From the NCBI RefSeq assembly GCF_017329605.1, contig NZ_JAFMTY010000005.1, positions 1 to 64,000 on the forward strand: 64,000 nucleotides of DNA, in the 5' to 3' direction. The notes under the pieces are model-generated. The model ran no database searches, had not been told where the DNA came from, and saw only the letters and a program-made list of their open reading frames with translations. Each line of letters opens with the position of its first letter. The stretch's first letter is position 1. Source of the stretch: Alicyclobacillus fructus (GTDB lineage: Bacteria > Bacillota > Bacilli > Alicyclobacillales > Alicyclobacillaceae). Positions 52,159 to 60,434 of this stretch are shown here, piece by piece. The position numbers and the translations under genes were made by a program.

Positions 52159-52608
52159 ATGTTGTCTGCGCTTGAACATCTCCTCCCGAGCACCATCCAT
52201 CCGATGGTGGTGCATTTCACCATCGCCGTCGCCTACCTCGCCGGCATCACAGGACTGGTGGGCGCCGTGCGGCAGAACTCGTTTTGGTCCCGCGCCTTCC
52301 TGTATCTTCTCCTTCTCAGCGGTCTGGCCACCGCTGCGGCGGCCGTCGCGGGTGTCGTCAGCGAGTCGTATGTGTCGCACATCCCGCAACAAGTCGCACC
52401 GCTTCTGCATGCGCACAAGGAGGACGGGTTGTGGACGGGCATCTGTGAGATCATCGCCACCGGCCTTCAGCTGGCGCTTGGCATCCGGCGCGGCCGCGTG
52501 TCCTGGCTCGCGGCCGCTTCTGCCATCCTCGCCTGCGTCTTCGTCACCATGGCGGGCCACCTGGGCGGGACGATGGTGTACCAGTACGGGCTCGGGGTGA
52601 AGGCTTAA
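52159..52608 (+). CDS. DUF2231 membrane protein
   Basis: A 149-residue protein with four membrane segments and the DUF2231 pattern: IHPMVVHFTIAVAYLAGI near the N-terminus, then HAHKEDGLW and the closing AGHLGGTMVYQYG. Several His residues could bind heme or metal; function unknown. GGAGGGG precedes the ATG. It is divergent from the two-component system, which might regulate it. Confidence 0.85.
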   Translation: MLSALEHLLPSTIHPMVVHFTIAVAYLAGITGLVGAVRQNSFWSRAFLYLLLLSGLATAAAAVAGVVSESYVSHIPQQVAPLLHAHKEDGLWTGICEIIATGLQLALGIRRGRVSWLAAASAILACVFVTMAGHLGGTMVYQYGLGVKA

Positions 52609-52648
52609 GACAGCCTTCTCCGAGCCCTCCGGACGCCCTTTGGCCTCA

Positions 52649-54124
52649 TCAGTCGGATGGGTATGCAAACCCCGCAGCGGAAGCCCCGCTGCGGCGGGCC
52701 ATGCGACGCGCCTCCCAGGAACGGGTGAGTGCCGAGACGACGAGCGTCACGGCAAAGTTCACAGCAAGCGCGATGAATCCGCTGTTCAGGCCTGCGACAA
52801 TGGAATGATCCGTGAGCGCGAAATACGCGACGAAAAGCACACCCACCAGAATTCCGCAAATGGCGCCGGGCAACGTGACCCACGTTCGCCGCCAAAGGCA
52901 CAGGAAGACGCTTGGGAAAAACTGTGTCACAAAGTTGTACCCCATGAGGAGTAGGGCCACGATGGCCGCGTTCGAGTGGATGGAAAAAAGGAAGGTGATG
53001 GCGGCCACGAGCCAAACCACCACGCGCGCCACCGCCTGAATCTCCCCGGAAGTCGCGCTTCGACGCAACGGCCGATAGAGATTTTCGGCGACGAGCGTGC
53101 CTGCGGTCATGAGCATGAGCGAGCCGGGGACCATGGCCGTCAAGACACCTGCGCCCCCAATGACGCCCACCGCCCAAGCCGGAAACACGCGCTGGACCGC
53201 GGCGAGAAGGGCGAGGTTGCTATTTTTAAGACCCGGCACAATGAGAATGGCAGCAAACCCGGCGAAGAACACGAACAAGAGGATCAACTGATACAGCGGA
53301 AGAAACGTGGCATTGCGCCGGAAGACGCGTTCACTCTTGGCCGTGTATACCGCGCCGAATGCGTGGGGCCACATGTAGAAGCCGAGACCCGTGAGTGCCA
53401 CGGTGGAAATGAACCACGGCACGCCCATGCCCTTGGCGCCCAGTTGCAGAAATCCAGGCCTCTGATGCGCGATGGACGCAAACATGGCATGCAGGCCGCC
53501 CACGCGTGCAGGAAGAAGGATACCGACAACCACGACGACCGCAAGAATGGTCAGGTCCTTCAACACGGCGGTCCAGGCGGTGCCGTGCACACCACTCAGC
53601 GTGACGTAGAGCGCCAGGACAACCATGGCGATGGCGATAGCCCACGTCTCGGAAATTCGGCCATAGGAAGCCATCTGAACAATCAGTCCAAGCCCTGTCA
53701 TCTGCGATTGTAGGTATGGCACCAGGGCGATCACGCCGACCCCCGCGACAAGCCCGCCGAGAAGTCGACTGTCAAATTGAGCTGTGAAAAAATCAGGCTG
53801 AGAGATGAGATTGCGCTGTTTGGCGTACCGCCAAATCGGAGGTAGAAGGAAGTAGGACAGGACGTAAGCCACAGCGCCGTAGGCTAAGATGTAAGCCGCC
53901 GGTCCGCCTGTGCCGTACGCCCATCCACTGCCCCCCAGAAAGGTGAAAGTTGTATAGATTTCACCCGCCAAGAGGAGGAAGACGAACAGAGCGCCAAACC
54001 CTCGCCCGGCGACCGCCCATTGCTCCAGATCCATGCGCTTGTTGGCACGAGACCACAAAGCAAGGATGAACGCGATTACAATGGTCAACGCAATGATCAC
54101 GAGTGGTGCATTCATCACACTCAT
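52649..54124 (-). CDS. Sodium:solute symporter family protein
   Basis: A 491-residue SSS-family transporter with about 13 membrane segments; typical blocks include ALFVFLLLAGEIYTTFTFLG, SGVHGTAWTAVLKD and GAGVLTAMVPGSLMLMTAGTLVAENLYR. It pairs with a small DUF3311 protein encoded just upstream, an arrangement seen for other bacillar SSS carriers of organic acids or amino acids; the substrate is not readable. The ATG at 54124 overlaps the upstream stop by four bases, while the ATG at 54115 is better spaced from the GGGAGG. Confidence 0.9.
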   Translation of the reverse strand: MSVMNAPLVIIALTIVIAFILALWSRANKRMDLEQWAVAGRGFGALFVFLLLAGEIYTTFTFLGGSGWAYGTGGPAAYILAYGAVAYVLSYFLLPPIWRYAKQRNLISQPDFFTAQFDSRLLGGLVAGVGVIALVPYLQSQMTGLGLIVQMASYGRISETWAIAIAMVVLALYVTLSGVHGTAWTAVLKDLTILAVVVVVGILLPARVGGLHAMFASIAHQRPGFLQLGAKGMGVPWFISTVALTGLGFYMWPHAFGAVYTAKSERVFRRNATFLPLYQLILLFVFFAGFAAILIVPGLKNSNLALLAAVQRVFPAWAVGVIGGAGVLTAMVPGSLMLMTAGTLVAENLYRPLRRSATSGEIQAVARVVVWLVAAITFLFSIHSNAAIVALLLMGYNFVTQFFPSVFLCLWRRTWVTLPGAICGILVGVLFVAYFALTDHSIVAGLNSGFIALAVNFAVTLVVSALTRSWEARRMARRSGASAAGFAYPSD

Positions 54125-54312
54125 TCCTCCCTTCGATTGGCGGGATCGAGAGCATACACAACCGCCATCACCACGGATGTGAGCACGATGCAGACCACCA
54201 TGTAGAAGAACAGGAACGGCATGCCGAGCACAATGGGGTACGCGCGGTTTGCGAAGGCCACGCCGACAAAGATGAACAGAATGGGAATCAGAGCAAGCGC
54301 GCGGACGGACAC
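54121..54312 (-). CDS. DUF3311 small membrane protein
   Basis: A 63-residue protein with two membrane segments (ALIPILFIFVGVAFANRAYP and LFFYMVVCIVLTSVVMAVVYALDP), the DUF3311 pattern. It probably acts as an accessory subunit of the following SSS symporter. The GTG at 54312 lies eight bases after GGGAGG. Confidence 0.82.
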   Translation of the reverse strand: MSVRALALIPILFIFVGVAFANRAYPIVLGMPFLFFYMVVCIVLTSVVMAVVYALDPANRREE

Positions 54313-54421
54313 CCTTCTCACCTCCCATGAGCGCACGATTTGTCGAAATCGAGCGAGAATATCAACTATGGAAATCATCCTATTCGGCAGAGGTTTGTGA
54401 ATTCCTTCGTCACCAGAATGG

Positions 54422-54454
54422 AAAAACGGCCCGCGCTCATCCGAGCGCAGGCCG
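54422..54454 (-). terminator. Terminator overlapping the end of the GNAT gene
   Basis: CGGCC-x-GCGCTC pairs with GAGCGC-x-GGCCG across a four-base loop and is followed on the minus strand by five T. The stop codon of the acetyltransferase lies inside the stem. Confidence 0.85.
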
Positions 54455-55294
54455 CAGAAGGGCGTACAGGTGCTGTCGATGGCCAGGCAACCTGGCTGCA
54501 CCGCGCAACATGATGACGGACGACGATCGATCTTCAAAACCCAGTTTGCGGAGCCGATGCACGAAAGAGGCCCGCTCTGCTGGGACGTCAATGGCGACAG
54601 GCCCCTCCGCTTCTTCCGCCAACAGGTGCATCAGATTGAGCGCCATGATATCGTTCTGCGCCACGATGGGCCCCACCCGCATTCCTCGCCCCGAAGGGAG
54701 CACTAGGCCGATGCCCTGGGCGGCCCCCGTCTCGTCGAGCACCGCGATGACCTTATCGGCTACGCGCATGACGCGCCGCAGGAGCGATGTGCGGTCGGCT
54801 CCGAACGCATGTCCATCGAGGCGACAGGCTACCTCCGCCACATCACCCGATTCGCCTGGCGTCAAAGGCTCTTGGGGCAGATAGGGAACCAACACGCGAT
54901 CCGCTTCAAGCCGGACCAGCTCTCCCACCGAGCGAAAGCCAAAGCGAGCGTATAGCGGAGCGAGTTCCCTTCGGGCGACCAGCGCAACCCGCGCTTCCCC
55001 ATCCTCTCCGTCCAGGGTGCGAAGGACGTGATCGATCAACTTCGTTCCAATGCCCTTCCTCTGCATCTCCGGAGCAACCGCCACGTTTCCCATCCACGCG
55101 AGCTGCTCTCCATATCGATATACTGCGGCCACAGCAGCGAGTTCTCCATCCAGCCAGGCGCCCCATACGTCGCCGGCCGCAAAGAAGAGGTCGATCTCGG
55201 CTGGATCAAAGCGCCAGCCCACAGATTCCACCATCTCGGTCCACTTGCCGCGCTCCGCTTCGCCAAGGCGAGAAACCACCCATTGCGTTGCCAT
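54437..55294 (-). CDS. GNAT family N-acetyltransferase (tandem domains)
   Basis: A 285-residue protein with an N-terminal GNAT domain (acetyl-CoA loop VAPEMQRKGIGTKLIDHVL, about residues 72-90; LYARFGFRSVGELVRL) and a second C-terminal domain (about 150-285) of the acetyltransferase-18 type with VGPIVAQNDIMALNLMHLL. The substrate is unknown. The ATG at 55294 has GGAGG upstream. Confidence 0.9.
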   Translation of the reverse strand: MATQWVVSRLGEAERGKWTEMVESVGWRFDPAEIDLFFAAGDVWGAWLDGELAAVAAVYRYGEQLAWMGNVAVAPEMQRKGIGTKLIDHVLRTLDGEDGEARVALVARRELAPLYARFGFRSVGELVRLEADRVLVPYLPQEPLTPGESGDVAEVACRLDGHAFGADRTSLLRRVMRVADKVIAVLDETGAAQGIGLVLPSGRGMRVGPIVAQNDIMALNLMHLLAEEAEGPVAIDVPAERASFVHRLRKLGFEDRSSSVIMLRGAARLPGHRQHLYALLRPALG

Positions 55295-55342
55295 GCATGC
55301 CTCCTGTGCGCCATTGAAGCGCCATCCGATGGTCATATGAAA

Positions 55343-55364
55343 ACATCACCCGACCGGGTGATGT
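55343..55364 (-). terminator. Terminator of rnpB
   Basis: ACATCACCCG and CGGGTGATGT form a 10-bp stem followed on the minus strand by TTTTC. It lies about 30 bases after the mature 3' end of the RNase P RNA. Confidence 0.8.
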
Positions 55365-55392
55365 CCTCTTCCCGACGATATGTACGCGAAGA

Positions 55393-55795
55393 AGCAAGCC
55401 TGTAAGCCGAGTTCTGTCCTCCTGTGCTCCGAGCGGCTTGACGCCTCGCACGTATGGAGTGGCAATCATCTATCTAGGCCGACTGTTGCCAGCCGGCTCC
55501 AGCGACCAACCCGGGCGCGCGGCGGGCCACCGCATCTGCGCCCCTACTTGGTCTTGCTCCGGGTGGGGTTTACCTAGCCAGCCCGTCTCCGGGCTGCTGG
55601 TGCGCTCTTACCGCACCGTTGCACCCTTGCCTGTGCTCAGACGAGCCATCGGCGGTCTGCATTTCTGTGGCACTTTCCCTGAGATCGCTCTCGCCGGACG
55701 TTATCCGGCACCCTGCCCTGTGGAGCTCGGACTTTCCTCCCGTGCAGCCTCGCGGCTCGCACCGGCGATTGCCCGGCTTACTTCTTCGCATCAGC
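55393..55795 (-). ncRNA. rnpB: RNase P RNA, class A
   Basis: On the minus strand the conserved core is present: GAGGAAAGTCCGAGCTCC near the 5' end, then the GGGTGC...CGGC region, CAGGCAAGGGTGCAACGGTG, GTAAGAGCGCACC, and the 3' pairing strand AGAACTCGGCTTACAGG. The overall plan is the ancestral A type, not the B type of Bacillus subtilis, which fits Alicyclobacillus-like lineages. It processes tRNA 5' ends. The ends are estimates from the promoter and the P1-like pairing. Confidence 0.93.
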
Positions 55796-55801
55796 ATGGA
55801 G

Positions 55802-55830
55802 AGTATACTCGGAATTGGCCTGCGGTGCAA
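55802..55830 (-). promoter_or_regulatory. Sigma-A promoter of rnpB
   Basis: TTGCAC (55825-55830) and TATACT (55802-55807) with a 17-base spacer on the minus strand; the predicted start is near 55795. Confidence 0.85.
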
Positions 55831-56017
55831 TGGAGGATTTCGGTGCGGCGCGTGTCAAGGTATCGTAGGAGACCTCATTGCGCCATGTGGCCGCGCAATG
55901 TCGTGCGAACCCGAAGGACACACTTACCGCAGTGTCGACGCATGGATAAATGGAGACCCCACCGATGTGCTTGCACCTATGAGACCCTAACCAATCTCAC
56001 GAATGCTCGTTATCTCG

Positions 56018-56731
56018 TTATTCTGATTCTGAAGGTGAAGTTCTCCACTTCGAACACAGCGTCCCTACCGCTGAGCCGACCATGGCGCCGACGATGATCC
56101 CCAAACTCTTGAGTTCCAGATATTGAAAAAGAATAGCCAAAACAGCACCGCATGCGGCAGCAAGCAGAGATGACCATTTTCTATAATTCAGAAACAAGAG
56201 AGCGATGAAGAGCGCAGGAAGCGAAAACTGCAGGATACCAGAAACCGAATTAGGAATTGCACGGCCAGCCAAGCAACCAACTGTGGTTCCCGAAATCCAC
56301 GCGATATAACAGGATAAGATAAGAGCAAATTGATAGGATGGGTTCGGACGGCGATCGAGCGCACGACTACAACTAACAGCAAATACTTCATCCGTTAACC
56401 CGAAGGCTGCCAACCATTTCAACCTTTCCGGCCACGACGAAAAGGCCGGCCCCAGCGTCGTCCCATATAGAAAATGGCGCAAATTGACCAGAAGCAGGGT
56501 TATGGCCATCGACAGAGGAGAAGCTCCTGCACTGACAAGGCTAATCAACATGAACTGAGACGCGCCGGCGTAAATGCACGCGGAAATGAGAATACACAAA
56601 GGCCATGGAATTCCGCCGCTGGCCGCCAACACGCCGAAGGTCATAGAGATCGGCAGATAGGCAACCACGATTGGGATGGCATCCCTAAGACCTTGTATCA
56701 TGAACGAACGATTGGCTTCATGCGCACACAA
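56018..56731 (-). CDS. azlC: AzlC family branched-chain amino-acid exporter subunit
   Basis: A 237-residue membrane protein with the AzlC core FMIQGLRDAIPIVVAYLPISMTFGVLA, then ACIYAGASQFMLISLV and LLLVNLRHFLYG. With AzlD it exports branched-chain or related amino acids. A TTG at 56731, nine bases after AAGGAGG, is the best start; it leads to ten extra residues before the usual Met. DNA is A+T-richer than the flanks. Confidence 0.9.
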   Translation of the reverse strand: MCAHEANRSFMIQGLRDAIPIVVAYLPISMTFGVLAASGGIPWPLCILISACIYAGASQFMLISLVSAGASPLSMAITLLLVNLRHFLYGTTLGPAFSSWPERLKWLAAFGLTDEVFAVSCSRALDRRPNPSYQFALILSCYIAWISGTTVGCLAGRAIPNSVSGILQFSLPALFIALLFLNYRKWSSLLAAACGAVLAILFQYLELKSLGIIVGAMVGSAVGTLCSKWRTSPSESE

Positions 56732-56748
56732 ATGCTCTGTCCTCCTTG

Positions 56749-57069
56749 TTACGAAAGCAAATATGAAAGCGCTGCAAAGCACAGGACTCCGACCATGACA
56801 GTAAGGAGCAAGTTGCGTGAATACCAGGCGACAATACCGGTAGGAATGGAAGCTAGAAATGTTTCATTGTGCCATAGAAAGATCCCATGTTGATTTGGAA
56901 GAAAGATTTCCGGGCCCAACAAAGCCCCCAAAACCGCAGGTGTGACGAATACGAACCATTGTCTGAGCCATGTGGGCCACGTCATTCTTCCGCCCAAACT
57001 CAATGATCCAGCGCGTATCAAGTACGTCCCTACACCGACAATCAGGGTAACACAGAGAACACCGAGCAT
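56749..57069 (-). CDS. azlD: AzlD family branched-chain amino-acid exporter subunit
   Basis: A 106-residue protein with four membrane segments and the AzlD block TYLIRAGSLSLGGRMTWPTWLRQWFVFVTPAVLGAL. It starts at the ATG at 57069, which overlaps nothing upstream but lies 16 bases after the regulator gene, and is followed by azlC after 17 bases. In many genomes the order is azlC-azlD; here it is reversed. Confidence 0.9.
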   Translation of the reverse strand: MLGVLCVTLIVGVGTYLIRAGSLSLGGRMTWPTWLRQWFVFVTPAVLGALLGPEIFLPNQHGIFLWHNETFLASIPTGIVAWYSRNLLLTVMVGVLCFAALSYLLS

Positions 57070-57085
57070 TGCACCACCGCCATAC

Positions 57086-59092
57086 TCACGGTTTCGTGAA
57101 AACAAAGACATGCGTCCCGGCATCCATGTCGCGATCACCTATCGTAGGGTATACGCGCTCGTGTTCGGATAGCTCAAAACCAGCAAGGCGAGCCAATTGA
57201 GTGAATCGTTCAGGAAACGTCTTTTGTTCCACCTCGTAGTCCAAACCCGCGACTAAGGCTTGCAACTCCAAGACCTGAAACCGATAAAACGCAACCATCC
57301 TGTTGGATATCAAAGTGCCGAGTTTCAACCCTTCTGTGAACTTGAGTAGGTCTCGACATCGTTGAATCGCTGAGTTGAGTCGGTTCTCGTATGCGTCCGC
57401 TACGATGAGGGGAACGTTGCGCTGGAATTCATCAACCAGGCGCTTTTCTTGTGGCCATAAGCGGTCTCGAATCGCTCCTGGAATGGGCACCATGGTCGCA
57501 AGCATGTACGCCGTATGGTGTAAGATCAAATTCCGCTGACGCTCCTCTATCGTGCAAAATGGTGCGATCATTTCATCAGCAATACATAGTTTCCCCTTCA
57601 CATCGAGGCAATCCCATGCCTTTTTCAAAAAGCGGTACGTGTCGAGATGATGAGATGCACCCACCGATGTGATCAAAGGAACCCGTCTTTCGATTTCAAA
57701 ATCCAAGAAGTCGGCGTGTACACACTTGATATTTTTCCTTTGTCCCAAATTCTTCTTTAGATAGTAAAAGGCCGCTGAACTCGGTTCCACGGCAAGAATC
57801 TCTAGGTTAGGAATCATCTCGAGAAGCATGATGAGCGGCGCACCTGTCCCCGAGCCCACATCCATACACGCAAGGACATGCCCGTCATCGCACGGAATGT
57901 GTTTGCGGATCATTCTGGCGAGCGATACACATTGACGGGCATAGGCGGGGTGAACCAGTTCGAACCAATTGTACGAGTCGACATCGATACGGTCTTCTTT
58001 AGTGAGTTCACAAGCGTCATGATCTTCCTCCACCCGTTGAATATCCTTTGGCACAGTTGGATATCCGTGCTGAGTGAATATCTCGGATACCAGTGTGCGA
58101 ATAACTAAGGAAGAATCTGTACACAAATGGTGTAAGGCTTCGAATTCGTCAGGCTCTAGAGTTTTTCTTCCAAAATCAATAAGATATTCTGCCTTCTCTA
58201 GGACAGTCTTTCCTTCCAAATCATGAATCGATCCCCGGATTCCATCGTGGGTCGACGACGGTTGCGTGAAAGGATTCTTACGAAAAGACAACACACTTAC
58301 GGTGCGTTCGCCTTCTGGAACGACAAAGCTTTGAATATTCCACCGATACATCTCAGAATCCTGAAGAGAGTTCACGATTTCTTCCAGCTCACGAACGACC
58401 GATTCGATATCGCTTGTCTCCGCTGAAAACCGGAGCCGCGTCATCGCTAAACCGTTCATGATTTCAGTCCACGAGCGCTCAATAAGCGTTCTTGCATAGC
58501 GTCCGAATTTTACTTTTGTTGTATTCGTCGAATCTGGATGAAATAAGGATCGAGGATATTGCATCCATACAACAGCCCGCGCTTCATGTTCGATCGCCGA
58601 GTACACATGTGGAAGGTCGCCACGAAACGAAATGTAGTCTCCCGTCTCCAACAGGACGGGTTCCTTATCGGGTCCAGCCTTTAACCGTCCTTGAACCACA
58701 AGCAGATGTTCCATGACACCTTCTGGATGTGGGTCTGCTATTCGTTGCTCGCCTGGAACAAGAACCATTTCGTAAATTTCAAGAGACCCCTCACAAGACA
58801 ACCTATCAATAAGCCGCGTGTATCCGGCGGTTCCGGAAATTTTAGCACCTTCTTCTGAACGAACCACACTGCTCGCTTCAGATGATGACGCGGATATCAG
58901 CGCTCCAAACGAAACGTTGAGCGCCTTTGCCAGTGCCCACAGCGTCTCGATGGTAGGGTTTCCCTTCCCGGATTCCAAACTTGAAATTGTAGCTTTTCCG
59001 ACGCCTGACCTCCTCTCCAATTCAGAGATGGAACTTTGTTGCTGCTCGCGAAGTTGCTTTAGATTTGCCGCTAAAACTCTGATGATATCCAT
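57086..59092 (-). CDS. XRE-cupin regulator fused to a SAM-dependent methyltransferase
   Basis: A 668-residue multidomain protein. Residues 1-65 are an XRE helix-turn-helix (SISELERRSGVGKATISSLE). Residues about 95-180 are a cupin sensor domain (ADPHPEGVMEHLLVVQGRL, ETGDYISFRGDLPHVYSA). A linker domain to about 370 is unassigned. From about 375 a class-I methyltransferase has motif I DVGSGTGAP at 411-419 and VEPSS after strand 2. XRE-cupin regulators commonly control azlCD-type exporters, and this gene heads such an operon. The enzymatic extension is unusual. The ATG at 59092 has no ribosome-binding site, but its promoter places the transcript start on the ATG. Confidence 0.87.
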   Translation of the reverse strand: MDIIRVLAANLKQLREQQQSSISELERRSGVGKATISSLESGKGNPTIETLWALAKALNVSFGALISASSSEASSVVRSEEGAKISGTAGYTRLIDRLSCEGSLEIYEMVLVPGEQRIADPHPEGVMEHLLVVQGRLKAGPDKEPVLLETGDYISFRGDLPHVYSAIEHEARAVVWMQYPRSLFHPDSTNTTKVKFGRYARTLIERSWTEIMNGLAMTRLRFSAETSDIESVVRELEEIVNSLQDSEMYRWNIQSFVVPEGERTVSVLSFRKNPFTQPSSTHDGIRGSIHDLEGKTVLEKAEYLIDFGRKTLEPDEFEALHHLCTDSSLVIRTLVSEIFTQHGYPTVPKDIQRVEEDHDACELTKEDRIDVDSYNWFELVHPAYARQCVSLARMIRKHIPCDDGHVLACMDVGSGTGAPLIMLLEMIPNLEILAVEPSSAAFYYLKKNLGQRKNIKCVHADFLDFEIERRVPLITSVGASHHLDTYRFLKKAWDCLDVKGKLCIADEMIAPFCTIEERQRNLILHHTAYMLATMVPIPGAIRDRLWPQEKRLVDEFQRNVPLIVADAYENRLNSAIQRCRDLLKFTEGLKLGTLISNRMVAFYRFQVLELQALVAGLDYEVEQKTFPERFTQLARLAGFELSEHERVYPTIGDRDMDAGTHVFVFTKP

Positions 59093-59098
59093 GGTTTC

Positions 59099-59138
59099 AT
59101 GATAGATCGATATACCGAACGAGGTCAATATACCGAAC
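59099..59138 (-). promoter_or_regulatory. Promoter with 18-bp-spaced direct repeats, leaderless start
   Basis: TTGACC (59123-59128) and TATCAT (59099-59104) with an 18-base spacer predict a transcript starting at about 59092, the A of the ATG. Two near-identical 14-base direct repeats (59107-59120 and 59125-59138, one mismatch) overlap the spacer and the -35 and are probable operators, perhaps for the XRE protein itself. Confidence 0.6.
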
Positions 59139-59655
59139 ACTGGGTCCATGGGGCTGAAAGAGACCCCAACACTTTCGCTTCTTTCGCTCCCATTAACCTC
59201 AAAAAATATATTCAAAATCGATCTTTTTGCACTTGCTGCACCACGTAACGACCGTGAATCTCGCCGGAAACCGTGAGGAGACAGTGAGCAGATGAAAGAC
59301 AATCTGCGTGCTGGGGGGCACCCACGCGTTCTCCGAGGCAATGGCAGAAGCGAGCTTAGGTGTAGGAAGCCATGAATCGAACCATAGGATCGGCCGATCA
59401 TCTGCCCAAAACACGGACTTCTTCGATATTTTCCCCGGTATGCGCCGTCCATCCGCTTCCGAATTCGACGCCACCTGTGTCTTTCGACCCCAGGCGCGCG
59501 TCGGCTGTCGATCCGGACCGCACGCATACGTCCATGGACCGCCCTACTTTTATGCACGACGGCCCCATCTTTGCTATGGTAAAGAGGAGTCCAAGCTCTG
59601 CGCTCCGGATGAGACACCGTTTCAAGGTCAACGCGCTTGAAAGGAGTGGATCATC
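59139..59655. other. Gap without a supportable gene
   Basis: About 520 bases between the XRE-methyltransferase promoter and the arginase-like gene. The first third is A+T-rich, the rest is GC-rich. Open frames exist on both strands, but none has a ribosome-binding site together with recognisable protein sequence. It may contain the remains of a deleted gene and the promoter of the arginase-like gene. Confidence 0.5.
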
Positions 59656-60429
59656 TTGTTGCGGCAAAGTTCTGGAGTCACCGTCCTTCACCTGGACGAA
59701 AGCTTGTCCGTTCAGTCTCTCCCACTTCCTCCCGAGCACGAGATCGTTCAGTTGGACGATATCCCCGGGACGCACGGCATGTGCGATCCGTTTGCCGCGC
59801 GTGCCATCGAGCGGCGCCTGCGCCAGCGGATGTATCGCGGCGTCACCCTGGTTGGCAGCGGCACGTATCACTACGTCACGTACTTCCTCCTGCGCGAGTG
59901 CCAAGAGCCGTTCTCTCTCGTCCTGTTTGACCATCACACCGACTGCGCGGCCGAACCGCCGCTTCTATCCTGTGGCAACTGGGTCAGGCGGGCGCTCTTT
60001 CGCGTGCCTCTGCTGCGCCGGGTCGTCATCGTCGGCGCCCGCGACGCAGGCGAGTTGGGCGATCTCGGCCGACGGGATCGCGACGTCACACTCATCGATG
60101 AGAACCAAGTCGCAGGGTTTTCCACGCCGCGCAGGCTCACCGCACGCATCCTGGAAGCGACAGGACCCTATCCGGTCTACATCAGCATCGACAAGGACGT
60201 GCTCCATCCGGCCGACGCGGCCACCGACTGGGATGGAGGCAGCATGCGCCTCGGGACGATGCTGTACGCACTCGTGGCGCTCCGGCGCCACCGGCGCATT
60301 CTGGGCGTCGACCTGTGCGGCGAATGGCCCGTCTCACCCATCGGCGCCATGAGCGCCCGATCCCTTCGCGAAATCCAAAAAAACGAGGCCGCCAATCGCG
60401 CTATTCTGCATGCCCTGCGATCCGGATGA
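59656..60429 (+). CDS. Arginase/agmatinase-superfamily protein
   Basis: A 257-residue protein of the ureohydrolase fold. Metal-binding motifs are LFDHHTD (equivalent to DAHxD), and SIDKDVLHPADAATDWDGG (SxDxDxxDP). A GSGTYHYVTY segment stands where the first histidine lies. Departures from classical arginase and the shorter length make the substrate uncertain; a guanidino or formimino compound is likely. The TTG start has AAAGGAGTGG upstream. No nearby gene suggests a pathway. Confidence 0.82.
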   Translation: MLRQSSGVTVLHLDESLSVQSLPLPPEHEIVQLDDIPGTHGMCDPFAARAIERRLRQRMYRGVTLVGSGTYHYVTYFLLRECQEPFSLVLFDHHTDCAAEPPLLSCGNWVRRALFRVPLLRRVVIVGARDAGELGDLGRRDRDVTLIDENQVAGFSTPRRLTARILEATGPYPVYISIDKDVLHPADAATDWDGGSMRLGTMLYALVALRRHRRILGVDLCGEWPVSPIGAMSARSLREIQKNEAANRAILHALRSG

Positions 60430-60434
60430 CGTTT

